A stretch of DNA of 64,000 bases from Microbacterium sp. VKM Ac-2870 (GTDB lineage Bacteria > Actinomycetota > Actinomycetes > Actinomycetales > Microbacteriaceae), in NCBI RefSeq assembly GCF_015350795.1, contig NZ_JADKSH010000004.1:186001-250000 (forward strand), in the 5' to 3' direction. A model generated the notes under the pieces. That model saw nothing but the letters and a program-made list of their open reading frames with translations, was not told where the DNA came from and ran no database searches. Shown here one piece after another: positions 1 through 9,039 of the stretch (positions are counted from its first letter, which is position 1; every line of letters starts with the position of its first letter). The translations under genes were made by a program, and so were the position numbers.

Positions 1-2
1 AT

Positions 3-3000
3 CACTACTGCGGCAACGTCGGCGGCTTCCCGCAGACCAGCCCGACCTGGTCGTTCCACCACTCGCTCGCCTTTGCCAAGGACTATCTCGGCAACACTCT
101 GACCTCGGACATCTACGGCTACAAGTCCTACACGGGACAGCCGGCCGGGACCCTGCTCAACTGGTTCCCCGACTGGCAGGTGGGTTCCTACACCGGCAAG
201 AGCCAGGCGGCGTGGGACGTCACCACCAACGATGACTACGTCGTCTACGGCGGTGAGTTCCTCAAGATCAACAACGTGGCGCAGCAGGGCCTCGTGCGCT
301 TCGCGAAGAAGGCCATCGCGCCCGACACCGACGGCCCGCGCCTGAGCGGAACGGGATTCCCCGTGACCGCTCTCTCGATCCGCGCCGGCGAGGTGCGCCT
401 CTCATGGGCCGCGAACTGGGATCGTGACAACACCCGACTGACGTATCAGCTGTACCGCGAGGGCGTCTCTGCTCCGATCTACGAGACGACCGTCGACTCG
501 AACTTCTGGACGCTTCCCGACATACGGTATGTCGACAAGACAGTCGAAGCCGGAAAGACCTATCAATACCGGGTGCGGGCCACCGACCCGAACGGCAACG
601 CGGTAATGGGGGCGTACTCGCCCGTGACCGTCTCGTCGACGGCGGCATCCGCCTACGCGCTCGGCGTGCTGAACGACGGCGCCGTGAGCTACTGGCCTCT
701 CAGCGACTCATCGACCACGACCGCGGCGAACTGGGCAGGCGGCAGCGATCTCGCCGTGAACTCGGCCACCCGAGGCGCGACCGGACCCAACCTCGCCACC
801 GCGAGCGCGGCGACGAGCTTCGCCGGAGCCAACACATCCTTCGCGGTGTCCAAGGCTTCTGAACCGGGTCGTGACACATTCACGGTCGAGTCGTGGGTGA
901 AGACCACGAGCACCGCCGGTGGGAAGATCGTCGGGTTCGGCGGTTCCACGTCGGGTGATTCGGGCAGCTACGACCGACATGTCTACATGTCGGGTGACGG
1001 GCGTATCACCTTCGGTGTGTACCCGGGCAGCGTGCGAACCGTGCGCTCCTCGACCGGCTACAACGACGGCCAATGGCACTACGTCGTCGCCTCGATGGGT
1101 TCGGGGGGCATGTCGCTGTTCATCGACGGCAAGCGGGTGGACGGCCGCACCGACACCACGTCGGGTCAGGCCTACACCGGCTACTGGCGCGTCGGCGGAG
1201 ACAACCTCGGCGGGTGGCCCGACACGGGCTCCAGCAACTACCTGAACGGATCGATCTCCGACATCGCCGTCTACGACAAGGTGCTCACCCGCAATCAGAT
1301 CAACAGCCATTGGGTGGCTTCGGGCCGCGCGTCGACGATCACGGCCGCACCCAGCGACGCTTACGGTGCCGCGGTCTACGGGCTGTCGCCGACTCTGTAC
1401 TGGCGGGTCGGAGAATCGTCGGGGGCGAAGGCGCTCGATTCCGCTCCCGACGCCAACTCGGGTACCTACTACGGCGACGTGACGAAGGGGGGTGTGGGCG
1501 CGCTCGCCGGGGTCTCGAACACTGCGATCACGCTCCATCCGAGTGGCGGCACCCAGACGGGTATCTCCAGCGATGCCGCGTTCACCAACCCGACGACGTT
1601 CGCGCTCGAGACGTGGTTCAAGACGAACACGACCTCCGGCGGCAAGATCCTCGGATTCGGAAGTTCGCAGACCGGTACGAGCGGGTCGTACGACCGTCAT
1701 CTCTATATGAGTGGCGACGGCACGCTGAAATTCGGAGTCTGGACGGGATCGTCGCAGATCATCCAGAGTTCGCCGGGCTACAACGACAACAAGTGGCACT
1801 ATGCCGTTGCTCAGATGTCGTCGAACGGCATGGAGCTCTACGTGGACGGCGCCCTCGTCTCGACGAGCGCCAACACCGGAGCACAGGACTACACCGGATA
1901 CTGGCGCGTCGGTGGGGACAACGGCTGGGAGGGCGACCAGTACTGGCGCGGCGCGGTCGACGAGGTCGCCGTCTACCCGCAGACCCTCACGGCGGCACAG
2001 GTGAGCTCGCACTGGACGATGGGCTCCGGCGCCGCGCCGGTGAACCAGCCTCCGGTCGCCGTCTTCACCTCGTCGGCCGTTGGTCTGGCGGCCTCGTTCG
2101 ACGGATCCGCCTCGTCGGATGCCGAGGGACTCGTGACCGCCTACTCCTGGAACTTCGGTGACGGGCAGAGCGGAACCGGCGCTGCGGCATCCCACACGTA
2201 CACCGCTGCCGGCACGTACCACGTGACGCTCACCGTGACCGACGGGGCCGGCTCGACCGGGTCCGTGACACACGATGTCGTCGTCGCGCCGGTGAACCAA
2301 GCTCCGACCGCGGCGTTCTCGTCGTCGGTCACCGGGCTGAGCGCATCCTTCGACGCCACCGCTTCGAAGGATGCCGACGGGTCGATCGCATCGTACGGGT
2401 GGGACTTCGGCGACGGCCACAGCGGCTCCGGAGCGACGGCGACCCACGCCTACGGCAGTGCGGGCACCTACCACGTCACTCTCACCGTCACCGACAACCA
2501 GGGTGCGACCGGAACCGTCTCACAGGACGTCGTCGTGACGCCTGTGAATCAGCCGCCGGTTGCAGCCTTTGCATCGACGGTCAGTCACATGAGCGCATCG
2601 TTCGACGCCTCGGCGTCGAACGATGCCGAGGGGCCGATCGCGTCGTACGCGTGGGACTTCGGCGATGCGACCTCTGGCGCAGGAGCGACCGCGTCGCACA
2701 CCTACGCGTCGCCCGGGACCTATCACGTCACCTTGACGGTGGCCGATGCGTCGGGCGCGACCAACGCGGTCACCCACGACGTCGTCGCTTCCGCCGCCCC
2801 GGTGAACCAGGCTCCGACCGCCGCATTCACTTCGTCGGTGACCGGGCTCGGAGCGGCATTCGACGGGTCGACATCGGCGGATGCCGAGGGTCCGATCGCG
2901 TCGTACGCGTGGAACTTCGGCGACGGGCAGAGCGGGACGGGGGCGAGCGCGTCGCACACCTACGCAACGGGCGGGACCTTCCACGTCACCCTCACGGTGA

Positions 3001-3947
3001 CGGACGGAGCGGGAGCGACCGGATCTGTGACTCACGACGTCACGGTTGCGCCGGTGAACCAACCGCCCACGGCGGCGTTCACTTCGTCGGCGTCGGCGCT
3101 CGCGGCGACGTTCGACGGTTCGACATCCAGCGATCCCGAGGGGCCGATCTCCTCGTATGCCTGGGACTTCGGCGACGGCCAGAGCGGCACCGGCGCGACG
3201 GCGTCGCACACCTACGCCGCCGCCGGCTCGTATCAGGTGACCCTGACGGTCACCGACGGTTCCGGCGCGACCGGCTCCGTCGCGCGCACCGTCGTCGCGG
3301 TGGCACCTGTCAGCAATGTGACTGCCCGGGATGCCTTCGAACGCGTTGTGGCCAATGGGTGGGGTGCTGCTGATCTGGGCGGTTCGTGGTCGATCGCGTC
3401 GGGCGCGGCCTCGTCGTTCTCGGTCGCCGACGGCGCCGCACAGATGAAGGTCCGCTCTTCGACCGGGCTGCGGGCGAGTCTCGCGGCGGCATCCAGCTCG
3501 AACACCCGCGTCACCGCGTCGTTCTCGGTCGACAAGATCGCCGCCGGCCAGCAGATCACCGTGATCGGTCGCCAGGTGGGGGCGGACAACTACAACGCTC
3601 GCGTCATCGTGGCTGCGGACGGAACGGTGCGACTGGCGATCTTCCGCAACCAGTCGAGCTTCGGCGCACCGGTGAACGTGACGGGGCTCGTCCTGACTCC
3701 CGGCACCGTCTACACCGTGTCGTTCGAGGTCAAGGGCGTCGGGACCACATCGCTCGCAGCGAAGCTGTGGAAGGCGTCGAACCCCGAGCCGAGCAGCTGG
3801 CAGATCTCGAAGTCCGACACCACCGCTGAGCTGCAGGCGGCGGGCTGGGTGGGATTGGACACCTACGTGCCGACCTCGGCAAACGCCTACCCGGTGACGC
3901 TCTCGTTCACTGACATCGTGGTCATCGACCCGACGATGCCTCAGTAG
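3..3947 (+). CDS. Large secreted/cell-surface protein with FN3, two LamG and five PKD domains (5' end outside window)
   Basis: The frame is open from base 3, so the gene begins upstream of the window and the Met at 180 is internal. The first ~320 nt encode beta-propeller-like sequence (YVVYGGEF...). They are followed by a fibronectin-III-like domain (~330-640), two concanavalin-A/LamG-type domains (~655-1310 and ~1360-2020; each has the pattern YDRH-YMSGDG and GYWRVGGDN), five PKD domains (2038-3305, each with a W-FGDG core) and a C-terminal beta-sandwich (~3310-3947) with no sorting signal or membrane anchor. Such architectures bind glycans or act as adhesins, and its place beside the polysaccharide locus fits a matrix or polymer-binding protein. 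No catalytic domain is visible in the part seen; one could lie upstream. Confidence 0.85.
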   Translation, partial: HYCGNVGGFPQTSPTWSFHHSLAFAKDYLGNTLTSDIYGYKSYTGQPAGTLLNWFPDWQVGSYTGKSQAAWDVTTNDDYVVYGGEFLKINNVAQQGLVRFAKKAIAPDTDGPRLSGTGFPVTALSIRAGEVRLSWAANWDRDNTRLTYQLYREGVSAPIYETTVDSNFWTLPDIRYVDKTVEAGKTYQYRVRATDPNGNAVMGAYSPVTVSSTAASAYALGVLNDGAVSYWPLSDSSTTTAANWAGGSDLAVNSATRGATGPNLATASAATSFAGANTSFAVSKASEPGRDTFTVESWVKTTSTAGGKIVGFGGSTSGDSGSYDRHVYMSGDGRITFGVYPGSVRTVRSSTGYNDGQWHYVVASMGSGGMSLFIDGKRVDGRTDTTSGQAYTGYWRVGGDNLGGWPDTGSSNYLNGSISDIAVYDKVLTRNQINSHWVASGRASTITAAPSDAYGAAVYGLSPTLYWRVGESSGAKALDSAPDANSGTYYGDVTKGGVGALAGVSNTAITLHPSGGTQTGISSDAAFTNPTTFALETWFKTNTTSGGKILGFGSSQTGTSGSYDRHLYMSGDGTLKFGVWTGSSQIIQSSPGYNDNKWHYAVAQMSSNGMELYVDGALVSTSANTGAQDYTGYWRVGGDNGWEGDQYWRGAVDEVAVYPQTLTAAQVSSHWTMGSGAAPVNQPPVAVFTSSAVGLAASFDGSASSDAEGLVTAYSWNFGDGQSGTGAAASHTYTAAGTYHVTLTVTDGAGSTGSVTHDVVVAPVNQAPTAAFSSSVTGLSASFDATASKDADGSIASYGWDFGDGHSGSGATATHAYGSAGTYHVTLTVTDNQGATGTVSQDVVVTPVNQPPVAAFASTVSHMSASFDASASNDAEGPIASYAWDFGDATSGAGATASHTYASPGTYHVTLTVADASGATNAVTHDVVASAAPVNQAPTAAFTSSVTGLGAAFDGSTSADAEGPIASYAWNFGDGQSGTGASASHTYATGGTFHVTLTVTDGAGATGSVTHDVTVAPVNQPPTAAFTSSASALAATFDGSTSSDPEGPISSYAWDFGDGQSGTGATASHTYAAAGSYQVTLTVTDGSGATGSVARTVVAVAPVSNVTARDAFERVVANGWGAADLGGSWSIASGAASSFSVADGAAQMKVRSSTGLRASLAAASSSNTRVTASFSVDKIAAGQQITVIGRQVGADNYNARVIVAADGTVRLAIFRNQSSFGAPVNVTGLVLTPGTVYTVSFEVKGVGTTSLAAKLWKASNPEPSSWQISKSDTTAELQAAGWVGLDTYVPTSANAYPVTLSFTDIVVIDPTMPQ
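2038..3305 (+). repeat. Five tandem PKD-domain repeats (~253 bp unit)
   Basis: Five in-frame modules start at about 2038, 2290, 2541, 2800 and 3052. Each opens with a variant of a proline/asparagine linker (PVNQPP or PVNQAP) and carries the PKD signature (YxWxFGDG, then SHTY, then YHVTLTVTD). Divergence between copies is mostly synonymous or conservative, which suggests tandem duplication followed by drift. Confidence 0.85.
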
Positions 3948-3992
3948 GCGAACGGCCCGGCGGACGATCGCCGCGGCCCGGCACGATCGACA

Positions 3993-4032
3993 GGAACACC
4001 CCATCAGCCATCCCGAACTGGTGGGGTGTTCC
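3993..4032. terminator. Inverted repeat between convergent genes
   Basis: Perfect 11-bp arms (3993-4003 GGAACACCCCA and 4022-4032) flank an 18-nt loop, between the stop codon of the PKD protein and the stop codon of the convergent polymerase gene. The position suits a terminator used from both sides. There is no long T run. Confidence 0.6.
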
Positions 4033-4078
4033 CCTGCCCGCCAAGCCTTCCCCGCCGTTTGCCGCGACGGCGAGAGCA

Positions 4079-5374
4079 CTATGCGAAGGTCCGCGGACCG
4101 AACCCCGCTGCTCCGCCGGCGAACGAGCCCGGTGGCTCGACACGGTCACGCCGAGGCGCGGCGATCACCGCGAGTGCGAGGGGCAGCAGGAGAACCGACG
4201 TATAGATAGGACTGAAACCCAGGTCCCAGACGGAGCGGATGACGAGGTACACGAGAACCGTCGACATGGTGCCGTTCGCCATGGCGCCCCCGGTTCCGCC
4301 GAGCAGCAGAATGAGGCAGACGATCGCCAGGATCGCTCCGGGGATGCCGAAAGTCACCCAGAGGTCTCCGATCGTGGAGTGCACCTCGAAGGAGGTACCG
4401 AACATGTACTGCTCGACGTACCCGTTGTTGGGGTCGTAGCCGAGGCGGGCCATCCCGCCTTTCGCGATCAGGATCTGGCTCGGCGTGGGGAGCGCTCCGG
4501 CCCCGTACCCCCAGGGGTTCGCCGCGATGAGCGCGATCGAGGCGCCCATCTCGGGACGACCGCCCACCAGGGCCGATCCGCCCGCAGAGATCTGGGCTTG
4601 TGTGCGCTCTTGGATGCCCTCACCCAGCATCCCTTCCAGGATCGCTCCTTGGAGGAGGAAGTACGCGCCTGCGGCCGCAGCGACCACTTGGGCGTAGCGC
4701 AACGCAAGCCACTTCTTGCTGCGCCGTGCGCCGGCGACGGCCGCGGCGGATCCGCCCGTCAGTCCGAGCGCGACGGCGATCAGCACGAATCCGGCTGCTG
4801 AGCGCGAGCTGAACAGGACGTTGATGGCGATCAGGACGCAACCCGTGACGATCTGGGGCACGCGTTTGCGATAGACGAAAGGCAGAGAGAGCGCGATGAG
4901 GGTGAACGGTAACCCGAGATCGAACTTCCATGGGTTGAGCGCATGGATGCCGCTGAGCGGGACGCCGAGCAACATGCCGCCCGCGAAGGCGAGCACCGTG
5001 TGGGCGATGCCGACGCGACCTCGAGCCCACAGGAGAACCGCGAGTGCGAACACCAGATTGAGCACGCGGAGGCACTGTGCGACGGCGAGCGACGTCGATG
5101 AGGGCTCTGGCGATTGCGCAGACATGAACAGACCCCAGCCGACCGTCGCGACCACCAGGGCGACGAAGCCCAGGAACCAGGTGTACCGGTATGCCGCGGG
5201 GAAGACCACGGGGAACAAGACGGTGCCGATGACGACGCTGGTGGGAGCGTTGAACGGCAGCCGGATGTCGATTCCGATCAGGATGATCGCGATGACGGCG
5301 GCGGTGGTCTCGAACTTCGCCCCGCGGAGCATCCGAGCCGACGCCGACACCCAGGTGCTCTCGACGCTCATCAT
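4079..5374 (-). CDS. Wzy-like O-antigen/exopolysaccharide polymerase, polytopic membrane protein
   Basis: About 431 residues with ten or more hydrophobic membrane segments. A large soluble loop near residue 270-340 contains the pattern GGRPEMGASIALIAANPWGYG, as in Wzy/WaaL-type proteins (arginine, then NP.GYG). The reading frame continues upstream, but that part is arginine-rich nonsense overlapping the next gene, so the start is put at the ATG pair 5374/5371, preceded by ACGAGG. Predicted role: polymerising lipid-linked repeat units at the outer face of the membrane. The ligase family (WaaL) shares the fold, but the Wzx/Wzz context favours Wzy. Confidence 0.75.
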   Translation of the reverse strand: MMSVESTWVSASARMLRGAKFETTAAVIAIILIGIDIRLPFNAPTSVVIGTVLFPVVFPAAYRYTWFLGFVALVVATVGWGLFMSAQSPEPSSTSLAVAQCLRVLNLVFALAVLLWARGRVGIAHTVLAFAGGMLLGVPLSGIHALNPWKFDLGLPFTLIALSLPFVYRKRVPQIVTGCVLIAINVLFSSRSAAGFVLIAVALGLTGGSAAAVAGARRSKKWLALRYAQVVAAAAGAYFLLQGAILEGMLGEGIQERTQAQISAGGSALVGGRPEMGASIALIAANPWGYGAGALPTPSQILIAKGGMARLGYDPNNGYVEQYMFGTSFEVHSTIGDLWVTFGIPGAILAIVCLILLLGGTGGAMANGTMSTVLVYLVIRSVWDLGFSPIYTSVLLLPLALAVIAAPRRDRVEPPGSFAGGAAGFGPRTFA

Positions 5375-5388
5375 CCCTCGTGAGCTGC

Positions 5389-6138
5389 TCAGACCCGAAG
5401 CCCGGGGGCCACGATGTGGAGGAACTGCCGCGCGCGGCGCTTGAGTCGCTGCGTGCCCGAATCGTAGTTGCGCTGATCGTGACCGCGCACGCCCGCGAGG
5501 ATGGGCTCCGCGCCCAGCCGAGCCGTGACCTCGATCCCCTGCGCGGAGAGACCATCGATGAGGTCGTACATGACGACCGATCCCGACGCTGCCTTCAGTT
5601 CGTCGAGATGCGCCGACAGCGCTCGCCAGGCGCGAAGGTTGAACCCGAAGAGATAGAGGTCCGCCCACTTCGAGGGGTACTTGCGCAGGCTGACGACCAC
5701 ATCCGCCGAGGACGTCGACGTCGACACCACTTTGGCGAGGTTCTTGATCTGATAGCGCCCGGTGAGCTTCCAGATCCGGTCGCCCTCTCCGACCACATCG
5801 CCGACCTGTTCCAGTGCTCTGTCGATCAGGAGCATCTCCGAGTAGCCGCGTCCGTACTTCCCGGCCGACTCGTCCATCGCCACGGGGGCGTAGACCACCG
5901 TGGCCTGAGAATCTGCGAACACGTCGTCGAAGCGCTCGAGCGGAAAGCCGCTGTTTTCGCACAGCACGATGGCGTCGAACAGCTCCGTTGCTCCGGACGA
6001 GACGAGGTGCCCAAACGCGGCCCGATACTGTTCGAACCGTTCGTCGGGCGCTCGCACGACGAGGGCGCCCATCTGAGGGTGGGGGGTGACGGTCGCCGTC
6101 AGAAGGAGTACTCGCTGGGCGTCCCCGTGACGATTCAC
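5389..6138 (-). CDS. Putative polysaccharide glycosyltransferase
   Basis: About 249 residues, soluble. The protein starts with a Rossmann-like strand (RVLLLTATVTP) and has a central motif IWKLTGRYQIKN, reminiscent of capsule/LPS glycosyltransferases with a 'K-TGRY' signature, and an LFGFNLRAW segment. I cannot name a family. An in-frame ATG lies at 6150, but the GGAGG at about 6145-6149 sits five bases ahead of the GTG at 6138, which I prefer. The gene ends 15 bp before the polymerase gene on the same strand, so the two are probably co-transcribed. Confidence 0.55.
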   Translation of the reverse strand: MNRHGDAQRVLLLTATVTPHPQMGALVVRAPDERFEQYRAAFGHLVSSGATELFDAIVLCENSGFPLERFDDVFADSQATVVYAPVAMDESAGKYGRGYSEMLLIDRALEQVGDVVGEGDRIWKLTGRYQIKNLAKVVSTSTSSADVVVSLRKYPSKWADLYLFGFNLRAWRALSAHLDELKAASGSVVMYDLIDGLSAQGIEVTARLGAEPILAGVRGHDQRNYDSGTQRLKRRARQFLHIVAPGLRV

Positions 6139-6285
6139 ACGTGCCTCCATCGTGTCGGTCGAAACCGACGTCCCCCTGCTGCCGCCGGCTCGAACCCCTC
6201 GTCCGCTGGCGTGCAGTTCAGTATAGGGTCGAACGACCTCGCGCCCGGATTCTCGGTGTGAAGCGCGAGGCCGTCCACCGGGTGA

Positions 6286-8826
6286 TCATCGCGAGCGGAC
6301 CCCGACGAATCTCTGGGTGGTCCCGACGCCCAACAGAGCGGCGACATCGGCGGGAATCGGAGCCGCCGTCGAGGCAGCGGAAGCTGCGGCCGATGCCATC
6401 GACGCGAGGGGGAGCGCCGAGGCTGCGATCGCGTTGACCCACGATCGGTTCTTGGCTGCGCTCAGCTCGGCCGGTGACTGGTAGCCCTCGAAGGAACGGT
6501 TGTCTCCCGTTCCCCAGGCCACCATGGTCGGGCCGCCCGCAGCCTTGTTGTTGAACAGGTTGCCGGTGATCACCACATTCCAGCTGTCCACCGGCCGGTT
6601 GGTCGCGCCGTCGTTCGCTCGGATGGAATAGCGACCTCCCGAACCGAAGACGTTGTTGGCGATGGTGATGTTGCGCGTGATCCAGGGGACGCGGGAGTCG
6701 ATGCCCATCCGAGGGTCGCGTCCCGTCGCGTGTGTGGCGGATCGGCGGGCGTCTTGGCGAAGGCGGATGCCGTTGTCGGCGTTGGCTCCCAGTTCGTTGT
6801 TGTAGATCCGGACGTTTCCCGTGTTGATGATCTGGATTCCGGTCCGCGTTCCGGTCGACGTGTTGCCGGCGATGACCGCCGTATCGGAGAGCTCGAGCTG
6901 GATGCCGCTCGTCGAGTTGTCGTTCGCGGTGTTGCGCACGATCTTCACGTCGTAGCAGCTCTCGTCGAACCAGATGCCGGAGCCGTCATTGTTGCTGACG
7001 ACGTTTCCCGTCACGGTCACGTTTCGCGAACGCGTGATCTTGATACCGCCTGCCACGGGGATGTCGTTGAAGTGCTGCGCGTTGTTGTCGGTCACGAGGG
7101 AATTGCTGAGAACGAGGTTGTAGGCCTGGTTCACACCGATGCCCATGATGCCGTTGCGGCGCACGGTGACATGGTCGATGACGCTGTCGTCATTCTGGAC
7201 GGCCAGGCCGATGAACGCACCGTCCTCGATCACCAGGTTGCGCACAACGGCGCCCGTATTGTGCATGCGCACCTGGGCGGTCGCGCCGAAGGTGGTCGCG
7301 TAACGACGGACGCCGAAGCCTTGCAGGGTGATGTTCGGCGCGGTCGCGTCGATCGCCTGGCTGATATCGCTCGCGCGAACCTCGCGGCCATTCGGATTGG
7401 TGCCGAGAACCAACCGGTCGCCGGCGTCGTCGACGGCGAATGTGCCCGCAACGACCTCCGCGGCGCTGGCGACCTGCCGAAGTGCGATCCCGTCGACGAA
7501 GAGCTGGTCAGGCCGATTGGCGGTGGGATGGTCGCTGCTCACGTACATCGACGCCTGACCGCGCATCGAGCTGTCGAACGACGTGGTCCATCCGGTGGAG
7601 ACCCAGACCGAGCCCGACGGAGTCCACGCGGAGACGACCCGCGAGCCATCGAACCACACCGCCTCGTTCGGATACGCCTGGATCGTGAGGGGCTTGTTCG
7701 AGGGGATGGAGAGAGCCTCGTGGTAGACGCCCGTGCGGACCACGATCGTTCCGCCGGGCTTTGCGGCGTCGATCGCGCCTTGCACGGTCGTGAACGGTGA
7801 GGAGGCGGAGCCGTTTCCGCTGCGCAACGCGTGTGCGTCGACGAAGACGGCGCCGGTGGGCACAGGGTAGGCCGCTCGGCCGACGTCCACGGACCCGGCA
7901 TCCCCCGACGACGCGGAGCCTCCACCGGTGGCCGGCGGTTGCGGCGTGGTCGGCGTGGAAGTGGGTGTCGCTGCCGGGGGTGTCGTGGGGGTGGGTGTCG
8001 CGGTCGGTGTCGGTGTCGGTGTCGTGGTCGGCGTCGGCGTGGGGCTCGGTCCCCCGGCGATGGTCAACGGCGCCGCGCCATCGGCGAACGCGAGGTCATC
8101 CAGGCTGAGCTCGGTGTTCTTCGTAGCGCTGCTCGAGATGTACGCCCAGAGCCCGACGCGCCCCGCGTCTTCGATCCTCGACCCGTCGGCATCACTCGCG
8201 GTCAACTGGGGTGTCGCCGGATCGGCACCTCGCTTCGTCAGGCTGGCGCGCACCGTCACCGGCGACGTGCCGGTCACCGAATACGACAGGGTGTACCACT
8301 CACCGCGGTCGAGGGGTTGTGCGAGGCGCACCGCGGCGAGCTGCTTGTCGCTTCCCCCTCCGGCACGTGAGACGGCGAGGGTGGGTGTGCCCGCGGCATC
8401 CAGTTCCAGGCGCCCGCGGTAGGCGGAGCCGTCGTTCTGATAGCGGAGGATGAAGGCGAAGTACGACCGGCCCGCACTCTGGCCGAGGCGGATGGACGCA
8501 TCGGCGCGCACGTCTCCCGCACTCCCCGTGCCCGCCAGCACAGAGACGGACTGCGCGGGAGCCAGATTCAGCTGCGCGGCGCTTCCGTCCACGGACAACG
8601 CGCCCGGGACGGAGTACCCGGCGTAGGAACCGGCGGCGGAGGCTCCCCAGCTCCCCGCCACGTTCCGTGCGAAGTCGTCGCTGAAGACGGTGGTGGGTGC
8701 GGCGGTCGCCACCTGGGGTGCGAGCGTCGCTGCGGCGACCGCCGCGACGACGAGCGTGCTGAGGCGGGCCGCCCAGCGGCGCCGCCGAGACACGGCACCG
8801 GACGGGTGGGAGGGAGGTGTGTTCAC
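6286..8826 (-). CDS. Secreted right-handed parallel beta-helix protein with N-terminal beta-sandwich and Thr/Pro linker
   Basis: About 846 residues from GTG 8826 (CAGGAG ribosome site upstream; longer in-frame reading is unlikely). After an Arg-rich n-region and an Ala-rich signal peptide (cut near residue 43) comes a beta-sandwich (~45-255), a PT-repeat linker (~260-310), a DUF1565-type start (VFVDAHALRSGNGS..PFTTVQGAIDAA) and a long pectate-lyase-like beta-helix rich in N-V-T-V/S-N-N repeats (~330-790). This fold is used by polysaccharide lyases and C5-epimerases, so the protein may modify or trim the exported polymer. No catalytic triad can be assigned by eye. Its N-terminal sandwich resembles the C-terminal domain of the large protein at 3-3947. 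Confidence 0.75.
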   Translation of the reverse strand: MNTPPSHPSGAVSRRRRWAARLSTLVVAAVAAATLAPQVATAAPTTVFSDDFARNVAGSWGASAAGSYAGYSVPGALSVDGSAAQLNLAPAQSVSVLAGTGSAGDVRADASIRLGQSAGRSYFAFILRYQNDGSAYRGRLELDAAGTPTLAVSRAGGGSDKQLAAVRLAQPLDRGEWYTLSYSVTGTSPVTVRASLTKRGADPATPQLTASDADGSRIEDAGRVGLWAYISSSATKNTELSLDDLAFADGAAPLTIAGGPSPTPTPTTTPTPTPTATPTPTTPPAATPTSTPTTPQPPATGGGSASSGDAGSVDVGRAAYPVPTGAVFVDAHALRSGNGSASSPFTTVQGAIDAAKPGGTIVVRTGVYHEALSIPSNKPLTIQAYPNEAVWFDGSRVVSAWTPSGSVWVSTGWTTSFDSSMRGQASMYVSSDHPTANRPDQLFVDGIALRQVASAAEVVAGTFAVDDAGDRLVLGTNPNGREVRASDISQAIDATAPNITLQGFGVRRYATTFGATAQVRMHNTGAVVRNLVIEDGAFIGLAVQNDDSVIDHVTVRRNGIMGIGVNQAYNLVLSNSLVTDNNAQHFNDIPVAGGIKITRSRNVTVTGNVVSNNDGSGIWFDESCYDVKIVRNTANDNSTSGIQLELSDTAVIAGNTSTGTRTGIQIINTGNVRIYNNELGANADNGIRLRQDARRSATHATGRDPRMGIDSRVPWITRNITIANNVFGSGGRYSIRANDGATNRPVDSWNVVITGNLFNNKAAGGPTMVAWGTGDNRSFEGYQSPAELSAAKNRSWVNAIAASALPLASMASAAASAASTAAPIPADVAALLGVGTTQRFVGVRSR

Positions 8827-9039
8827 GGTACGGCTCCTGAGGCAGTTGACTGCGTGACACGCGAGGTCATCGGGGCGACGCGCGGATCGAGGTCCCGATG
8901 CGTGCGGTGGGTGAGGCTCTTCGGGAGCGCCCTCGGGATTGCTCACACGATAGGCGGCGCCCGTCGGCGCCCTGTCCGTATGAGACCTTTCTCACCGGGG
9001 CGTGCCGGGGACGCCGGCGGAGCGCCGAGTTCTGTGGCC

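Noticed and set aside
708-2474. 588-codon minus-strand frame opposite the PKD/LamG protein
   Set aside because: Arg/Val-rich shadow translation; the plus strand has clear domains.
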